NCBI RefSeq assembly: GCF_017498545.1
Contig: NZ_CP071793.1
Location: 3,286,001 to 3,350,000 of the forward strand
Direction: 5' to 3'
Source of the DNA: Sulfidibacter corallicola
Lineage (GTDB): Bacteria; Acidobacteriota; Holophagae; Acanthopleuribacterales; Acanthopleuribacteraceae
DNA: 64,000 nucleotides
The notes beneath the pieces are model-generated. The model worked only from the letters and a program-made list of their open reading frames with translations, was not told where the DNA came from and made no database searches. Both the position numbers and the translations under genes were made by a program. Positions 61,818 to 64,000 of this stretch are shown here, in pieces (the first letter of the stretch is position 1; each line of letters starts with the position of its first letter).

Positions 61818-64000
61818 ATGGCTCTCCGCGACCTGTCGCGCACGGCTCGTAATCTGTTGATTTTTATTATGTTGATTTCTGGAGGCCAGGCTCTCGGACA
61901 GGGCTTTCCAAATGTGCCGCAAACGCCGGGGACCCTTTTGGCCGGTCCTCTCGCACCCGAGCAGGGACGCACGGCCGTCATCACCATCCAGGGAGGTTGG
62001 GTGTTTTCCTTTCCGGAAATTCCCTCCAGCGGACCGGTCCTTTTCAACGGTTCTCTCCTGGAAAACGACTACCAGATGCGCCAATGGGATATCTCCAACC
62101 TATCCAACGTCCGCGAGGTGGCGCGCCTGGGTGTCACCACCCAGGGCTTCGATGCCCACGGTGTCGTCCATTCGGGAAATTGGACCATTTTCGGTACCTT
62201 CCAATTCCACGTGGATCAATTCGGTGGCCCGCGAATCGAAGAACCCTTCACCGAAGATCACGTGGTTCCCTTTTCGCGCGGTGGCCTGTTCCCGCCCTAC
62301 AGCATCACCAATTACTGGAGTTACAACGATACCAACATTCCGCTCGAGTTGACCTTTCAGGGCGATCACGTGGCCCAGTGGGATCATATCGCCGCGACGG
62401 GCATCATCGGCCATCCCGTGTTGATGGGGAACCTGCTGTTCATGCTCTCCGAGCAGACCAACGGCGGCATCGCCATCTACGACATGAGTCTTTTCATGGA
62501 CGGCAACCCCAGCAACGATCCCGCCCAGCCCCCGCTGATCACCCTGCACACCATCGGCGGATTCGGCGGCTACTGGAGCGAACTCTACGGATTGGACGGG
62601 CGGCTGTACGCGGTAACCTCCTACCGCATCGGCGGACAAGGGCTGAAAGTCATCGATGTCACCGACCCCACCACACCGGGCAACATGATCGACATCGGCT
62701 TCAGTGCCGACGTCATGTCCATGTACCCCCATTTCCAGGATCAATACATATTTTCCGGAAGCAGCAAGGTCGACATGCGCGCCCAACAGGTGGTGTTGAC
62801 CCTGCCGACCCAGACCGCACACACGATCCCCGGCTACGACGACGGCGACGGCATCGATACCAGCCAATGGGCGCTGCCGGTGGGCAACCTGCTGATCACC
62901 GGCGGCCTGACCGACGGCGATCGCAGTCAAGGCATGGCGATTTGGGCCCACCAGGCCGAGCCGGACACCAGAGGCCCCATGGTCGGTTATCACATTCCGC
63001 GCGCGGGCCAGACCAACTACCCCGTGGCGGCCCCGATCAGCATGATCATCCCCGAAACACTGGACACCGCCACGCTGATCGGCGGACAGACCTTCATCGT
63101 TCGCCCCTTGGGCGGGAACCCCATCAGCGGCAGCTTGTTCTATGCGATGAACGACATGATCACCTTTCAGCCGGACGACGTGTTGATGGACAACACCACC
63201 TACGAGGTCTTTCTGCCCCAGGGCGGCATCGAGGACGCGGTCGGCAACGGACTGGAGCAGGATTACAGCTTCACTTTCTCGACCGGCAGCTCGATCGGCG
63301 GGAATGTGCCGCCGGAGATCCAGTCCTTCACGGTATCGGACGGCAGCGTGGCGCCCGGTACGCCGATCCAATTCAGCGTCTCGGCCACCGACTCCGACCA
63401 GGACACGCTGGAGTACCGCTTCATTTTCGGTGACGACAGTCCGCCGACCGCCTGGTCCGGTGCCACGACGGCCAACAAGACCTACGGCGCCGAGGACCAC
63501 TACAGCGCCATGGTTCAGGTGCGCGATCCATCCGGCGTGACCGTTTCCGACAACCTGACCGTGACGGTCAAGGCACCGCTCACCGGACCGCGGCCCACCC
63601 AATCCAGCCAGATCGTGATCGACGAGGCCGCACGACGGGTCTATGCCGTCAATCCGGACAACAACACCGTGGCCGTCATTCACGCCGACACCCACGCGCG
63701 CCTGAGCGAGTATCCGGTTTCGGCCGATCCCCGCAGTGTGGCCCTCGACGGCAGCGGCCGGCTGTGGGTCACCGCGCACGACGCCGACTGCATCGACGTC
63801 CTGAACGCGGCCACGGGCGCGCTGGTGGATTCGATCAAGTTGGACTACGGCGACGCGCCCTTCGGTGTGGTGATGTCGCCGGATCGTTCCACCGCCTACG
63901 TGTCCCTGACGGGCAGTGGCGAGCTGTTGCGCTTCGACGCCGCCACCATGGCACAGACCGGCTCGTTGGCGCTGGGACCCACACCGCGGGCCCTGGCGGT
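61818..64000 (+). CDS. Large exported protein: LVIVD-type, Ig-like, PKD and YncE-type propeller domains (3' end outside window)
   Basis: The frame opens at ATG 61818 and stays open for 727 codons to the window edge. It begins with a signal peptide (NLLIFIMLISGGQALG). The first 300 residues resemble a beta-propeller of the LVIVD kind (QGLKVIDVTDPTTPGN). Residues of about 380-490 look like an SbsA-type Ig-like domain (PISMIIPETLDTATL, ITFQPDDVLMDNTTYEV). A PKD domain follows (PPEIQSFTVSDGSVAPGTP, RFIFGDDSPPTAW), then a YncE-like propeller (RVYAVNPDNNTVAVIH, FGVVMSPDRSTAYVSLTG). It is presumably a cell-surface or secreted binding protein; no enzyme motif is visible. The sequence ends inside the second propeller. 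Confidence 0.85.
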   Translation, partial: MALRDLSRTARNLLIFIMLISGGQALGQGFPNVPQTPGTLLAGPLAPEQGRTAVITIQGGWVFSFPEIPSSGPVLFNGSLLENDYQMRQWDISNLSNVREVARLGVTTQGFDAHGVVHSGNWTIFGTFQFHVDQFGGPRIEEPFTEDHVVPFSRGGLFPPYSITNYWSYNDTNIPLELTFQGDHVAQWDHIAATGIIGHPVLMGNLLFMLSEQTNGGIAIYDMSLFMDGNPSNDPAQPPLITLHTIGGFGGYWSELYGLDGRLYAVTSYRIGGQGLKVIDVTDPTTPGNMIDIGFSADVMSMYPHFQDQYIFSGSSKVDMRAQQVVLTLPTQTAHTIPGYDDGDGIDTSQWALPVGNLLITGGLTDGDRSQGMAIWAHQAEPDTRGPMVGYHIPRAGQTNYPVAAPISMIIPETLDTATLIGGQTFIVRPLGGNPISGSLFYAMNDMITFQPDDVLMDNTTYEVFLPQGGIEDAVGNGLEQDYSFTFSTGSSIGGNVPPEIQSFTVSDGSVAPGTPIQFSVSATDSDQDTLEYRFIFGDDSPPTAWSGATTANKTYGAEDHYSAMVQVRDPSGVTVSDNLTVTVKAPLTGPRPTQSSQIVIDEAARRVYAVNPDNNTVAVIHADTHARLSEYPVSADPRSVALDGSGRLWVTAHDADCIDVLNAATGALVDSIKLDYGDAPFGVVMSPDRSTAYVSLTGSGELLRFDAATMAQTGSLALGPTPRALA

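Overview
The window is a contiguous piece of a high-GC (about 60 % by eye) Gram-negative chromosome with dense, conventional coding. Supports for a Gram-negative host are waaA, a LptC/LptA-like protein with lptB, and TolB-type propellers. The style of the proteins points to Acidobacteriota, possibly the Holophagae/Acanthopleuribacteraceae side: a CadC-type winged-helix regulator fused to PD40 repeats, a large TPR-bearing Ser/Thr kinase, lptB-rpoN-hpf-hprK, an aromatic amino-acid hydroxylase with a long tail, and a eukaryote-type AdoMet decarboxylase. This placement is inference; there is no rRNA or tRNA in the window to settle it.

Layout. 1-7.5 kb: mutM (cut by the left edge), an exported amidohydrolase-fold protein that has lost its metal ligands, an FHA-GGDEF cyclase, a fatty acid desaturase, rplI with a clear terminator, and a two-gene polyamine unit (AdoMet decarboxylase, spermidine synthase). 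7.5-12.3 kb: a SWIM-SNF2 helicase, then a 1.7 kb gene-free stretch full of GTAG-headed palindromes. 12.3-18.2 kb: a membrane-bound winged-helix/PD40 regulator, then a signalling operon siaB-siaC-diguanylate cyclase-histidine kinase. 18.2-25.8 kb: a DUF5610-like protein, gloA and bcp (tail-to-tail overlap), an RND/MMPL exporter, a PAS-GGDEF cyclase and aroC. 26-30.4 kb: a full-length Lhr helicase. 30.4-33.6 kb: a lower-GC accessory patch with three orphan genes and a Cys/Lys/Ala repeat lipoprotein. 33.7-40.4 kb: phenylalanine hydroxylase, sohB with a degenerate LytM protein, deoC, xthA and a DUF503 gene. 40.4-42.7 kb: five tandem 137-bp units carrying a REP-like palindrome, a REP-associated tyrosine transposase (RAYT) and more REP elements. 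42.7-49.2 kb: an Hsp70-like protein and two paralogous membrane HEAT proteins, then waaA. 49.4-64 kb: accA-recJ, LptC/A-like, lptB, rpoN, hpf, hprK, a Ser/Thr kinase with TPRs, and the start of a large exported PKD/beta-propeller protein cut by the right edge.

Two systems stand out. First, the siaBC operon drives two outputs: the diguanylate cyclase and the histidine kinase carry the same N-terminal module, which aligns without gaps over about 83 residues, so one SiaB/SiaC phospho-switch could steer both c-di-GMP synthesis and a phosphorelay. Second, a REPtron (RAYT plus its palindromes) lies at 40.5-42.6 kb and shares a ~190-bp inverted repeat and three palindrome classes with the 11.4-12.1 kb region. 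A third item is a ~70-90 nt element present twice (14.9 kb and 18.6 kb), with a conserved core and base-paired flanks that differ in sequence but remain paired.
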